Shown here: positions 53,041 through 61,839 of the stretch, piece by piece
Layout of the letters: every line of letters starts with the position of its first letter
Numbering within the stretch: the first letter of the stretch is position 1
From: DAMCAP01 sp032059445
GTDB lineage: Bacteria > Bacillota > Clostridia > Oscillospirales > Ruminococcaceae
Length of the DNA stretch: 64,000 bases
Assembly (NCBI GenBank): GCA_032059445.1
Contig: DAMCAP010000002.1
Location: 1-64,000, forward strand
Reading direction: 5' to 3'
Translations under genes and position numbers: made by a program
The notes under the pieces: model-generated
Told to the model about the DNA's origin: nothing
Databases searched by the model: none
Seen by the model: only the letters and a program-made list of their open reading frames with translations

Positions 53041-53200
53041 CCAAAGCGCAGATGTTTGCGCCAAAATTATCTTTATTTCGTATCGCATACCTGCGATGCA
53101 GATGCAGTTGTCGGAATTGTGATTAAAGCACTGATCATTTCCCTTATCCCAAGTGCAGGCAGATCAACCTACCCTGATCAGGTTTGCGTTTATTATAGCA
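53041..53200 (-). promoter_or_regulatory. Structured leader of the MFS transporter, possible riboswitch
   Basis: TATAAT at about 53194-53199 on the minus strand is a likely -10. The transcript then has the palindrome CCTGATCAGG, a long-range CTGATC/GATCAG pairing around GGGATAAGGGAAAT, a GCATCTGCATCGCAGGTATGC hairpin, and GCGCA-AACATC-TGCGC near the gene. I cannot match it to a known riboswitch class; TPP was considered and rejected. Confidence 0.4.
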
Positions 53201-53323
53201 TCTTCCGACATTTTTTGATACTGTATAATTTTGAATGATATAAAGGATATTGTCGGCTCCACGATTGCTCATAGCCAAATCTAGGAGTAAATATATAAAG
53301 GGCGCATCACTTCTGAAATACAT

Positions 53324-53357
53324 AAAAAAGCAAGGGCGGTTGCCTACCCTCGCTTTT
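53324..53357 (-). terminator. nrdJ terminator
   Basis: AAAGCGAGGG and CCCTTGCTTT pair on the minus strand, followed by TTTATG, just after the nrdJ stop. Confidence 0.85.
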
Positions 53358-53376
53358 GTCTATTAAAATATATTTC

Positions 53377-55582
53377 TTAATTGCACTTTGAGTATCCGCA
53401 GCTGCGGCAGCTCACACAGCCGCCCTCATGTTCGAGCTTTTCGCCACACTCAGGGCAGTTGCCGCTCTCTGCTTCCTTGCTTTTGGGCTTAGAAGCCTGC
53501 CAAGGAGAGAGTAAAGGCGCGCCTTCGTTCTTTTGCAGCATATCATGTACCTTGCTCACCACTTTGGCAATGGCATCGGGGCAGGAGGTACACTTCATGC
53601 CCTGCTGACGAATGGTAGAGGGGCAGCGGATGCCCTTGAGCTGATCAAGGATTTCCTCAATTGCTACTCCTGCACGCAGTGCTACCGAAGTCAGCCTTGC
53701 GGTGGCTTCTGACTGAGAGGGGCAGCCCCCAGCCTTGCCTGTAGAGGTAAAGACTTCGCAGACACCATTTTCATCGTAGTTGACGGTCACATACAGATTG
53801 CCGCATCCGATCTTCATCCGCTCAGTGATCCCTGCTGTAATCTCAGGGCGTGGGCGTGGGTGGATGTTGCTAGGCACTTCTTTGGCTGGGGCCTTACCGT
53901 CATTGACCGCGCTGATGTTGAGCACCTGATTGTCACGGCTGCCGTCTCGATAGATGGTTACACCCTTGCAGTCCAGCTTATAGGCCAGCATAAATACTTC
54001 TTTGACCTCTTCCTTAGTGGCTTGATTGGGGAAGTTAACTGTCTTTGACACTGCGTTGTCAGTGTGCCGCTGGAAGGCTGCCTGCATCTTGATGTGGTAG
54101 GCAGGAGCGATGTCATGGGAACACACAAATACCCGCTTGATATCCTCAGGGATCTCCACCATATGTGCTAGCGTACCCTGCTGGCTGATCTTGTGCATCA
54201 GCTCCTCCGAGTATAGCCCCCGCTTGATCAATACATCCTTAAGCACAGGGTTTACCTCTATAAACTGGGTGCCGTCTAAGATATTTCGGATAAACACATA
54301 TCCAAATACAGGCTCTACGCCCGATGAGCAGTTTGCCAAAATAGACAGGGTACCTGTAGGGGCAATGGTGGTGGTGGTTGCGTTTCGGATTGGCGCTCCA
54401 TCTTTCAACATACTTTGAGAAAAGAGTGGAAAACTTCCTCTGCTCTTCGCCAGCTCCACCGAGGCCTTGTGTGCTTCCTCGTTGATAAAGCCCATCAGAG
54501 CCTCACCCAGCGCCACACCCTCATCAGAATTATAAGGGATGCCCAGCTTTAGGAGCATGTCTGCCCAGCCCATGACCCCAAGGCCGATCTTGCGGGAGAG
54601 GGTACTTATTGACGCTGATTACATTGTCGAGGAAGTGCACCCCGTCATGGACGATGCAGCGCAGCTTATCATAGTCGATCTCTACGGCGCCACCCTGCTC
54701 TGTAAGCATATTGCTCAGGTTAATTGAGCCCAAATTACAGGATTCATAAGGCAGCAGCGGCTGCTCACCACAAGGGTTGGTGCTCTCGATCTCGCCCTCA
54801 CTTGGCACCACGTTGTCACGATTGAGCCTATCTAAGAAGATGATCCCAGGCTCTCCGTTGTGCCATGCGCCATCAACGATCTTATGAAACACCTCTACCG
54901 CGCTCAGCTTGCCTACTGCCAGACTGGTATGTGGGTCAATGAGATTATAGTCTTGCCCTGCCTCTACAGCCTGCATAAACTCCTCAGTGATGCCCACCGA
55001 TATATTAAAGTTGGTGATGTCTTGATTGTCATTCTTGCAGTTGATGAAGTTAAGAATATCGGGATGATCAACACGTAGGATACCCATATTAGCTCCCCGC
55101 CGAGTGCCTCCTTGCTTAACAGCCTCAGTAGCCATGTTAAACACCAGCATAAAGCTGATAGGGCCGCTGGCTACCCCGCCGGTAGAATGTACCTGTGCAC
55201 CGGAAGGGCGCAGCCGCGAGAAGGAAAATCCTGTACCGCCGCCAGACTTGTGGATCAGTGCAGCTTGCTTGATTGCCTCAAAGATCTCCTCCATGCTGTC
55301 ACCCACAGGCAGCACGAAGCAAGCGGAAAGCTGACCCAGCTCCTTGCCCGCATTCATCAATGTAGGGGAGTTGGGGAGGAAGTCAAGCTCGGTCATCATC
55401 TCATAAAACCGCTCTTTCACCGCTCCTACATCTGCGTTGGGGTCAAACTCCAAGTCTGCCTTTGCAATTGCTTCTGCTACTCGCTCAAACATCTGCTCTA
55501 CAGTTTCGGTCAGTTTACCTTCTTTATCCCTCGATAGGTATCTGCGCTTAAGTACTTCTATGGCATTTTGTTTTAACTTCAT
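53377..55582 (-). pseudogene. nrdJ: Adenosylcobalamin-dependent ribonucleotide reductase, disrupted by an internal deletion
   Basis: Class II reductase that makes deoxyribonucleotides with B12. The frame from 55582 has NSPTLMNAG, LSACFVLPVGDSMEE, GGGTGFSFSRLRP and NPCGEQPLLPYESCNLGSINL intact. It breaks at about 54590. A second frame running to 53377 resumes with KIGLGVMGWADML, ATTTTIAPTGTLS and the C-terminal Cys pairs CPECGEKL and CVSCRSCGYSKC. About nine residues (the family segment between PLP and RKIGLG) plus 2 nt are missing, so a 26- or 29-bp deletion, not one indel, fits. Such a protein would be truncated, unless the lesion is an assembly error. Confidence 0.88.
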
Positions 55583-55708
55583 AGTTGCTCCGTTTCTGCC
55601 TTCTGCCGGCTGTTAATCATCATTTTTTAGCCTTGCTGCAAGCTAAGCAGCTAGCCAAAATTATCTTCTCCATCAAAACATCATTATCTTGTGGTCTTAA
55701 CTTTATTA

Positions 55709-55742
55709 GATACTATATATTGTATCATCAAAGCTCTATCAA
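55709..55742 (-). promoter_or_regulatory. nrdJ promoter with overlapping NrdR box
   Basis: TTGATA, 17 nt, TATATA on the minus strand. ATACAATATATAGTAT over the -10 matches the 16-bp NrdR box (ACACWATATATWGTGT) at 14 positions. NrdR represses reductase genes when dNTPs are high. Only one box is evident, where two are common. Confidence 0.75.
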
Positions 55743-55861
55743 GGCAATAACAATTTGGGGCGGACCGTTACAAAAATATAATGAAAATTTTGGCTGCCAA
55801 TGGTATAATATACATAGATATCGAAGCAAAAGGTGCCATCAAATTATGGGGAGTAATTATT

Positions 55862-56281
55862 ATGTTTGTAATTGACTATGCAGCAAAAAGCGACTTGCGC
55901 TTTTGGCAGCGCTTAGACAAGCATCTTCCTGAGTCAGAATTACTTCGTAAAATCGCAGACAAACGCTGCTATATCCTCAAAGAGCAGAATGTACCTGTGG
56001 GGCTTATGCGCTATAACTTATTTTGGGATATGATCCCTTTTGTCAATTTGATTATTCTGGAGCAATCAGCCCGCAGCAAGGGCTACGGTAGGCAGGCAAT
56101 GACACACTGGGAAGCTGAGATGAGATCCTTAGGGTATCAATATGCCATGACCTCCACCCAAGCCGATGAAAATGCCCAATTTTTTTACCGAAAGCTGGGC
56201 TATAAGGATACGGGATGCCTGATTTTAAATATCCCCGCACTTTGCCAGCCGACAGAGCTCTTTTTTATCAAGGAGTTATAA
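55862..56281 (+). CDS. GNAT-family N-acetyltransferase
   Basis: A 139-residue single-domain acetyltransferase. The acetyl-CoA loop is QSARSKGYGRQAMTHWE (Q/RxxGxG/A form) at about 64, preceded by the beta-4 strand FVNLIIL and followed by STQADENAQFFYRKLGYKDTG, the standard GNAT end. The acceptor is unknown. GGGGAG lies 8 nt before the ATG at 55862; an ORF extends upstream without a site. It is divergent from nrdJ. Confidence 0.88.
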   Translation: MFVIDYAAKSDLRFWQRLDKHLPESELLRKIADKRCYILKEQNVPVGLMRYNLFWDMIPFVNLIILEQSARSKGYGRQAMTHWEAEMRSLGYQYAMTSTQADENAQFFYRKLGYKDTGCLILNIPALCQPTELFFIKEL

Positions 56282-56412
56282 GTCAAGGCTTGCTATACCC
56301 TCAGACTATTTACTGCGCCGTAAGAAGTTTTCCACAAATTCTTAATGAACTGTGGAATACTCAGAGGATTACAGATATGCACCACTTAAAAATGATGATA
56401 AGGAGCAAAACT

Positions 56413-57252
56413 ATGGAGAAGTCAAAACACAGCCTACGCACCACTGCCCTCCTGCTAGCAATCGCCATGTTGGTAGTAGCCATTGCGGCATTTGCCTACC
56501 CCTATACCCGACGCGCCGAAACCGTCAAGCGGGTTGGTCAGGTAGGTATCGATCAATTTGAGGCTCTCGCCCTTTCGCTGAGCCACTATGCCCATGAAGA
56601 TATCATGAAGATTAACCTTGAAAAGACCATTTCAACAGAATTCAAGCAGATTTCTGACCTGCTCCATAAGGTAAAGCAGCAGCGAAACCTAGAGCGGCTT
56701 TACATCATAATTAAGGCAGCCCCCAGCGGCTACCTCTATATCGCCGATAGCAACTACCGCGACAACGGTGTGCAGGGTACCGATTATATGAGCCCACAGG
56801 ATCAATATCCGATGGATATCTACCAATCGGGCCGCAGTGCTATGGAGCAGATTTTTAGTGGCAAATCTACAGCAGCTTACGCCAGTGGCCTGATCACCAC
56901 TCCCGATCAACACAAAGTCGTCAGCTCCTACCTGCCTATCACCGCACCCGATGGCAGAGTCATCGCCCTACTGGGAGCTGATCTTAAACCGGGCGATGTA
57001 TCTTTTCAAAAGCTTGGGTTCATCGATCTAAAGCTGCTTGCCACCTCCGCCCTAATTGTGGCGGCAATCGCGCTGCTACTGTGGTATAGCCTCGGCAAAT
57101 GGCAGAGCTATAAGGCAAAGAAACAAGCCCAGCAAGAAGAGACCGAAGCTTCAGCTCCTCCTGCTGTAGAAGAAGCTCCCATCCTCCTACCCGAGGATGC
57201 ACAAGCAGCTCCTCTAGAGGAAGCAGCGCCCGAGCAGCCTCCCCAGCAGTAA
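56413..57252 (+). CDS. Single Cache-like extracellular sensor membrane protein
   Basis: A 279-residue protein with a membrane helix at about 9-28 and another at about 202-222. Between them is an extracellular domain of about 170 residues with GYLYIADSNYRDNGVQG and YLPITAPDGRVIALLGADL, a PDC/Cache-type pattern seen in chemoreceptors and kinases. No HAMP, kinase, GGDEF or MCP output follows. The C-terminus is instead an acidic Ala/Pro/Glu-rich tail ending APEQPPQQ. So it is an orphan sensor, or an anchor for another protein. AAGGAG lies before the ATG at 56413. Confidence 0.75.
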   Translation: MEKSKHSLRTTALLLAIAMLVVAIAAFAYPYTRRAETVKRVGQVGIDQFEALALSLSHYAHEDIMKINLEKTISTEFKQISDLLHKVKQQRNLERLYIIIKAAPSGYLYIADSNYRDNGVQGTDYMSPQDQYPMDIYQSGRSAMEQIFSGKSTAAYASGLITTPDQHKVVSSYLPITAPDGRVIALLGADLKPGDVSFQKLGFIDLKLLATSALIVAAIALLLWYSLGKWQSYKAKKQAQQEETEASAPPAVEEAPILLPEDAQAAPLEEAAPEQPPQQ

Positions 57253-57326
57253 AAGCTCTGCCAAGAGAGTGAGCTTTGGTCATTCGTATCGTGAACATAC
57301 CATCTACCAAGCAGTCGCATAAATCA

Positions 57327-57369
57327 AAAAAGCACCCCTCCTGCAAAGCTCGCAGGAGAGGTGCTTTAT
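57327..57369 (+). terminator. Bidirectional terminator
   Basis: AAAGCACC and CTCCTGC pair with GCAGGAG and GGTGCTTT. It separates the Cache-like gene from the convergent lyase. Confidence 0.92.
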
Positions 57370-57407
57370 TATACTGGTTATTTCAGCTATCGGCTGTAGG
57401 TTACAAA

Positions 57408-58595
57408 TTACTTTGCCACATCGGCAAACTCTCGGTGGAGTACCTTCATCGCCTTCTCCAGATTTACTCTGGCAGTGGTAGGGTTTAGTCTTACATGCAG
57501 GTCGCCACCTTGGGTAAAGGCATGGCCGTTGTTGGTAATTACGCCGGCCTTTTCTACCAAGCGCTGGATCATTTCATCGTGAGTCAAGCCTGTTTCGGTG
57601 AAATCCAGCCACAGTACATAGGTGCCATCGGGCTTGCGGCACTTGATCTTCGGTAGATTTTCCTGTAAGTAGGAGATTATGTAGTCCATATTGGCGCTAG
57701 TATAGGCGTTGCAAGCATCCAGCCAGCCCTCTGCATCGTTATAGGCAGCGATGGTGGTGGTGATCGCCAGGGCACATGGAGAGTTGCAGTGCAGGTAAGC
57801 AGAGGTCTTCTTTAATCTGTCGTTTAGCTCATCATTGTAGCATACCGAGTAGGAAGAAACCATGCCTGCCAGATTGTAGCCCTTAGAGGGAGAGTATAAC
57901 CCAATTGTGATCTCCTTAGATCTGGGGTCAGCTTGGAATAAAGGCACAAACTTCTCGCCCTTGTTGATGATAACGTCGGCCCAGATTTCATCCGCTACGA
58001 TGGTAACCTGATGCTTTAAGCAGATATCAACGATCTTCCGAAGCTCCTCCACACTCCAGATACGTCCGGTAGGGTTGTGAGGAGAGCAGAGGATCAGCAC
58101 CTTGATGCCTCTGGTAGCGATGGTTTCCTCTAGATGCTTATAATCGATGGTATAATAACCCCTATCGTTGATCATAGGGTTTGGTACGATCTCACGGTTC
58201 ATGTTCTTAAGGGTGTTAGTAAAGCCGGGATAACCAGGGGTCTGCAGGATGACAGGATCCCCTTCTTTGGTCAGAGTCTGCAAAATGTGGGAGAGCCCTG
58301 CCAGCACACCGTTTTGATAACAGATATGCTTTACTTCCAGATCATTTACACCGAAGCGGCGCTTCTGCCAGTTGATGATGGAATTGTAATACTCATCGCC
58401 CAAGATAAAATACCCAAAGATCTCGTGCTCCATTCTCTTTCGAAGCGCTGCCATGATCTCAGGAGCAGTCTCAAAGTCCATATCTGCGATCCACAGTGGA
58501 ATTGCATCCTGCGCTACCTTCTCATAGGGTAAGCGGTCGTATTTGACACAGCCTGTACCCTTTCTTTCGATGACCTTATCAAACGTATAATTCAT
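57408..58595 (-). CDS. MalY/PatB family aminotransferase / cystathionine beta-lyase
   Basis: A 395-residue fold-type I PLP enzyme. WIADMDFETAPEIMAAL near the N-terminus, CSPHNPTGRIW (Asn/Pro-x-Gly) and the PLP-lysine segment YSPSKGYNLAGM (about 230) define MalY/PatB. Members cleave cystathionine or cysteine conjugates, or transaminate; this one could degrade sulfur amino acids from peptides. GGAGG lies before the ATG. It is a single gene. Confidence 0.9.
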   Translation of the reverse strand: MNYTFDKVIERKGTGCVKYDRLPYEKVAQDAIPLWIADMDFETAPEIMAALRKRMEHEIFGYFILGDEYYNSIINWQKRRFGVNDLEVKHICYQNGVLAGLSHILQTLTKEGDPVILQTPGYPGFTNTLKNMNREIVPNPMINDRGYYTIDYKHLEETIATRGIKVLILCSPHNPTGRIWSVEELRKIVDICLKHQVTIVADEIWADVIINKGEKFVPLFQADPRSKEITIGLYSPSKGYNLAGMVSSYSVCYNDELNDRLKKTSAYLHCNSPCALAITTTIAAYNDAEGWLDACNAYTSANMDYIISYLQENLPKIKCRKPDGTYVLWLDFTETGLTHDEMIQRLVEKAGVITNNGHAFTQGGDLHVRLNPTTARVNLEKAMKVLHREFADVAK

Positions 58596-58718
58596 CTGCT
58601 ACCTCCATTTTGCTGACGTATCAGCATAATTTGATAGGGATTTCCCTAATCCGCTACTTTTATTATAGTAAATAATATTTGATTATTCAATCATTTCTCC
58701 AAAAAAATCTATGAAAAC

Positions 58719-58744
58719 AAAAAAGCCCTGCATTGCTGCAAGGC
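58719..58744 (-). terminator. Terminator of the papain-like hydrolase gene
   Basis: GCC-TGCA and TGCA-GGC pair on the minus strand, then TTTTTTGTTTT. Confidence 0.82.
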
Positions 58745-58788
58745 TTCGCTCTATCTACTTAAGGGCAGGGCACCCCATAGATTTTATA

Positions 58789-59358
58789 CTATAAGTTATA
58801 TGCGGTGCGCAGGTTGGAGTAGAAATTCCCCCTGTTATACCCCTTGAGGGTGCCGATATAGATGGTCTCACTACCGGGGATGTTATAGAGATCAGATGGC
58901 TTTAAGAAGTAGCATTCCGCCTCGGAGTAGTGCAAAATCCCAGCTCGTGACAGCACCAAGCCAACAAACTCGGAGCATACAAAGCGGTAATCTCGCTTCC
59001 ACTTTACTCCGGCAGCGCGGGCAGGTACCCCTAGTATATCATACTTATATTTATCAACCTCAACCCAAAAGAGATTAACCTCCTGCTTGGCGCGGGCATA
59101 TTGTTCGTCGGTTACGGGCAGTGCAATAATACGACAGGTGGTGTCAGGGAAGCGCTTATATACATGTGTATCAGGATCTTCCTGTATAAGGCCTGCCAAA
59201 AACTGAAAGTACAGTACCCTCCTGCCAAAGGAATACATCTCTGTAAGCTCTCGATCAAAGGAAATTGAGGCGTGATTATAAGGCATCTTGGTAAATACCT
59301 TAAACATGCGGCTGGCTGAAGTGCCTGTCTGCGTAAAAATCAAATATATATGTTTCAA
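58789..59358 (-). CDS. Permuted papain-like (YiiX/NlpC-P60 superfamily) hydrolase
   Basis: A 189-residue protein. The permuted catalytic pair is visible: His in YNHASISFD (about 28) and Cys in FVCSEFVGLVLSRAG (about 127). These domains cleave amide bonds in peptides or cell-wall material. YSFGRRV and LYNIPGSETIY are conserved in clostridial relatives. The start is TTG at 59358 with AGGTGAT upstream. It has no signal peptide, so it acts in the cytoplasm or is exported another way. Confidence 0.85.
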   Translation of the reverse strand: MKHIYLIFTQTGTSASRMFKVFTKMPYNHASISFDRELTEMYSFGRRVLYFQFLAGLIQEDPDTHVYKRFPDTTCRIIALPVTDEQYARAKQEVNLFWVEVDKYKYDILGVPARAAGVKWKRDYRFVCSEFVGLVLSRAGILHYSEAECYFLKPSDLYNIPGSETIYIGTLKGYNRGNFYSNLRTAYNL

Positions 59359-59640
59359 TAGATCACCTACTTAATTGTAGTAGTGGAGTGCACACCAAAA
59401 TCCGGCAAAGGCGTGCAGCTGATCAAGATCACCGACCAAATCTTGTGGATGCTGGTGGAGCAAGCAATAACGTATCGATTACGTCATAATATAAAAAAAC
59501 CTGCCCTGATACCACATAATTATACAGTGCCCAGTATGATAAATCAATGGGAATTATTTTACTTTAAGTAAATTGTAAGATTTGGCTGCACCAGTATATG
59601 CGGGCCTCGGCTCGTTGATGCAGGGCATCATATCAAAACA
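59359..59640. other. Intergenic, no gene seen
   Basis: About 280 bp between the hydrolase start and the rplL terminator. A 62-codon frame here lacks a ribosome binding site and recognisable content. rpoB, the usual next gene after rplL, is absent. Confidence 0.55.
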
Positions 59641-59678
59641 AAAAAAGAGTGCTGTCGGCTTACGCCGTCAGCACTCTT
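59641..59678 (-). terminator. Terminator after rplL
   Basis: AAGAGTGCTG and CAGCACTCTT pair, with CGGC/GCCG inside, followed on the minus strand by TTTTTTTGTTTTG. Confidence 0.92.
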
Positions 59679-59705
59679 GGTATCAGCAAATCAAAGAGGA
59701 GTTAA

Positions 59706-60080
59706 TTACTTAACTTCGATCTTTGCGCCAGCCTCAGTCAGCTTAGCAGCAATGTCATCGGCCTCAGTCTTAGAAACACCAGTCTTAACAGCCTTAGGTG
59801 CGCCGTCAACCAGCTCCTTAGCTTCCTTCAGACCCAGACCAGCCAGATCCTTAACAAGCTTGATTACGCCCATCTTGGAAGCACCAGCGTCAACCAGGAT
59901 AACGTCAAACTCAGTCTTCTCTTCAACAACAGCAGCAGCAGCTACAGGAGCAGCAGCAGCCATAGGAGCAGCAGCAGATACGCCAAACTCCTCCTCAAGG
60001 GTCTTAACAAGCTCAGACAGCTCAAGTACGGTCAGCAGCTTTACATCTTCAACTAACTTCAAAACTTTCTCAGAAGCCAT
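59706..60080 (-). CDS. rplL: 50S ribosomal protein L7/L12
   Basis: Stalk protein that recruits translation factors. 124 residues. The N-terminal dimerisation helices (VEDVKLLTVLELSELVKTLEEEF) are joined by an Ala-rich hinge to the C-terminal domain (EFDVILVDAGASKMGVIKLVKDLAGLGLKEAKELVDGAP). GGAGG precedes the ATG. It is the last gene of the ribosomal operon. Confidence 0.98.
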   Translation of the reverse strand: MASEKVLKLVEDVKLLTVLELSELVKTLEEEFGVSAAAPMAAAAPVAAAAVVEEKTEFDVILVDAGASKMGVIKLVKDLAGLGLKEAKELVDGAPKAVKTGVSKTEADDIAAKLTEAGAKIEVK

Positions 60081-60160
60081 TTTTTATTCCTCCAACAAAT
60101 TATAATTTTTAGTTGCCCGCAGGCAATCGGTCAAAGCATGACCAGCGACACAAAGGCAGA

Positions 60161-60679
60161 CTACTCAGCAGCCTCTGCGCCTGCACCCTTCTGCTCAGCA
60201 ATTGCATTCAGTACGATTGCAAGAGCGGAGATAGGAGCGTTTAGGCCGCCAAGTACAGTCGCAAGCAGAGCCTGCTTGGAAGGTATCTTGGAGATCTTCT
60301 CTACACCGGCAGCATCGAGGACAGAGCCCTCAATAAAACCAGCCTTGATTGTAAACTTGCCCTTAGAATCAGCCGCATACTTAGCAAGGATGCGAGCAGG
60401 AGCAAATGCATCCTCCTGGCAAATTGCAAGTGCAGTAGTTCCCTCGAGGGAGCCTGACAGACTTTCGAAACCAACTTCGTTGGCAGCACGACGCAGCAGA
60501 GTATTCTTAACTACGCTGTACTCAACGCCAGCCTCACGCAGCTCACGACGCAGCTTAGTGTCATTGGCAACAGTGATACCTCTGTAATCAACGATTACAC
60601 CGGATGCACTGCTCTCCAGCTTAGTCTTTAGCTCAGCCACGACTGCTTGCTTTTCAAGTAATATTTTCTCGCTTGGCAA
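60161..60679 (-). CDS. rplJ: 50S ribosomal protein L10
   Basis: Holds the L7/L12 stalk on 23S rRNA. 172 residues. Starts at TTG (60679) giving MPSEKILLEKQ, the usual L10 beginning, with AGGAGGTG 6 nt upstream; a GTG at 60688 is inside that site. IVDYRGITVANDTKLRRELRE and the VAICQEDAFAPAR segment are typical. It is preceded by a leader with an attenuator. Confidence 0.97.
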   Translation of the reverse strand: MPSEKILLEKQAVVAELKTKLESSASGVIVDYRGITVANDTKLRRELREAGVEYSVVKNTLLRRAANEVGFESLSGSLEGTTALAICQEDAFAPARILAKYAADSKGKFTIKAGFIEGSVLDAAGVEKISKIPSKQALLATVLGGLNAPISALAIVLNAIAEQKGAGAEAAE

Positions 60680-60792
60680 AATTTTCACCTCCTATTGGTA
60701 TATGGGGCATAATCGATGAAAAATCAATCATGCCAAGTGTTTTTATGCCCTCGCCTAGGCGCGGCATCACCATTCGCTTCGCTTATGGTAAA

Positions 60793-60824
60793 TAAAAAAG
60801 CTTCCTCTCTACCGAGAAGAAGCA
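60793..60824 (-). terminator. Attenuator in the L10 leader
   Basis: GCTTCTTCTC and GAGAGGAAGC pair on the minus strand, then TTTTTTATT. It lies about 115 nt before rplJ, in the position of the L10 leader control element, so it likely throttles rplJL relative to rplKA. Confidence 0.75.
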
Positions 60825-61041
60825 ATATAACAATATAACACGTGGCAAAGCCACAGCTTATTGTATCGCATCCTCGGCAGGCGGGTCACCCCTTTAAGTA
60901 ATACACCTGCTGTCTTTGGTATGTGACAGCTTACATATTATACATCGGCTATCGAGTTTTGTCAATAGCCGATGTAATTTATTATCAATCTTGCGCACCT
61001 ACGGCTACGCGCATTCAAAATACCTGAGGTATTTTAAAAGC
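60825..61041 (-). promoter_or_regulatory. rplA-rplJ spacer, L10 leader region
   Basis: About 220 nt before the attenuator. CATCGGCTATC and GATAGCCGATG near 60942-60977 pair to form a long hairpin (loop GAGTTTTGTCAAT). L10 or L10-L12 binding is inferred from position only. Confidence 0.5.
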
Positions 61042-61758
61042 TTACTTAACCTCAGGAGCAGCCACAGCCTGGAAACGAGCTGTGTTGATCTTGACTCCAG
61101 GGCCCATGGTGGAAGCCACTACGCAGCTACGTACGTATTGACCCTTTGCAGCAGAAGGACGAGCCTTAACAACTGCACCCATCAGTGCATCGAAGTTCTC
61201 AGAGAGCTTCTCAGCGCCAAAGGAAACCTTGCCGATTGGGCAGTGGATGATGTTGGTCTTGTCAAGACGGTACTCGATCTTACCAGCCTTAGCTTCGGTA
61301 ACAGCTCTGCCGATTTCTGGGGTAACGGTACCAGCCTTAGGGTTTGGCATCAGACCACGGGGGCCCAGTACCTTACCAAGACGACCTACCAGACCCATCA
61401 TGTCGGGGGTAGCGATTACAACGTCAAATTCCATCCAGCCTTCGTTGGCGATCTTAGTTACAAACTCCTCAGCGCCTACAAACTCAGCGCCAGCAGCCTG
61501 TGCCTCAGCAACCTTGTCACCCTTACAGATGGCAAGTACTCTTACCTTCTTACCGGTACCGTGTGGCAGTACAACTGCTCCACGTACCTGCTGGTCAGCG
61601 TGACGAGAGTCAACACCCAGCTTGATGTGCAGCTCGACGGTCTCGTCAAACTTTGCCTTAGCAGTCTTTACACAAAGGTCGAGGGCTTCAACGGTCTCAT
61701 ATACCTTTGCAGGTTCAATCAGCTTTACGCTGTCCTGATATTTCTTTCCGTGTTTCAT
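61042..61758 (-). CDS. rplA: 50S ribosomal protein L1
   Basis: Stalk protein of the large subunit. 238 residues. The start at 61758 gives MKHGKKYQDSVKLIE with AGGAGG 9 nt upstream; ATG codons nearer that site are too close. GVDSRHADQQVRGAVVLPHG and the C-terminal FNSL-like NFDALMGAVVKARPSAAKGQY are conserved. It follows rplK. Confidence 0.97.
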   Translation of the reverse strand: MKHGKKYQDSVKLIEPAKVYETVEALDLCVKTAKAKFDETVELHIKLGVDSRHADQQVRGAVVLPHGTGKKVRVLAICKGDKVAEAQAAGAEFVGAEEFVTKIANEGWMEFDVVIATPDMMGLVGRLGKVLGPRGLMPNPKAGTVTPEIGRAVTEAKAGKIEYRLDKTNIIHCPIGKVSFGAEKLSENFDALMGAVVKARPSAAKGQYVRSCVVASTMGPGVKINTARFQAVAAPEVK

Positions 61759-61839
61759 AAACATTTTCCTCCTTAGTGGTATATAGCGGAAATTTCCTCC
61801 CACTGAGGGAGCATTCACAGAGCTATGCAGCTTCTCGTA

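Noticed and set aside
53041..53200. TPP riboswitch upstream of the MFS gene
   Set aside because: CCTGATCAGG and GGGAAA recall parts of the TPP aptamer, but the CTGAGA core and the order of the elements do not fit.
59383..59571. 62-codon rightward open frame
   Set aside because: No ribosome binding site, no recognisable content and atypical composition.
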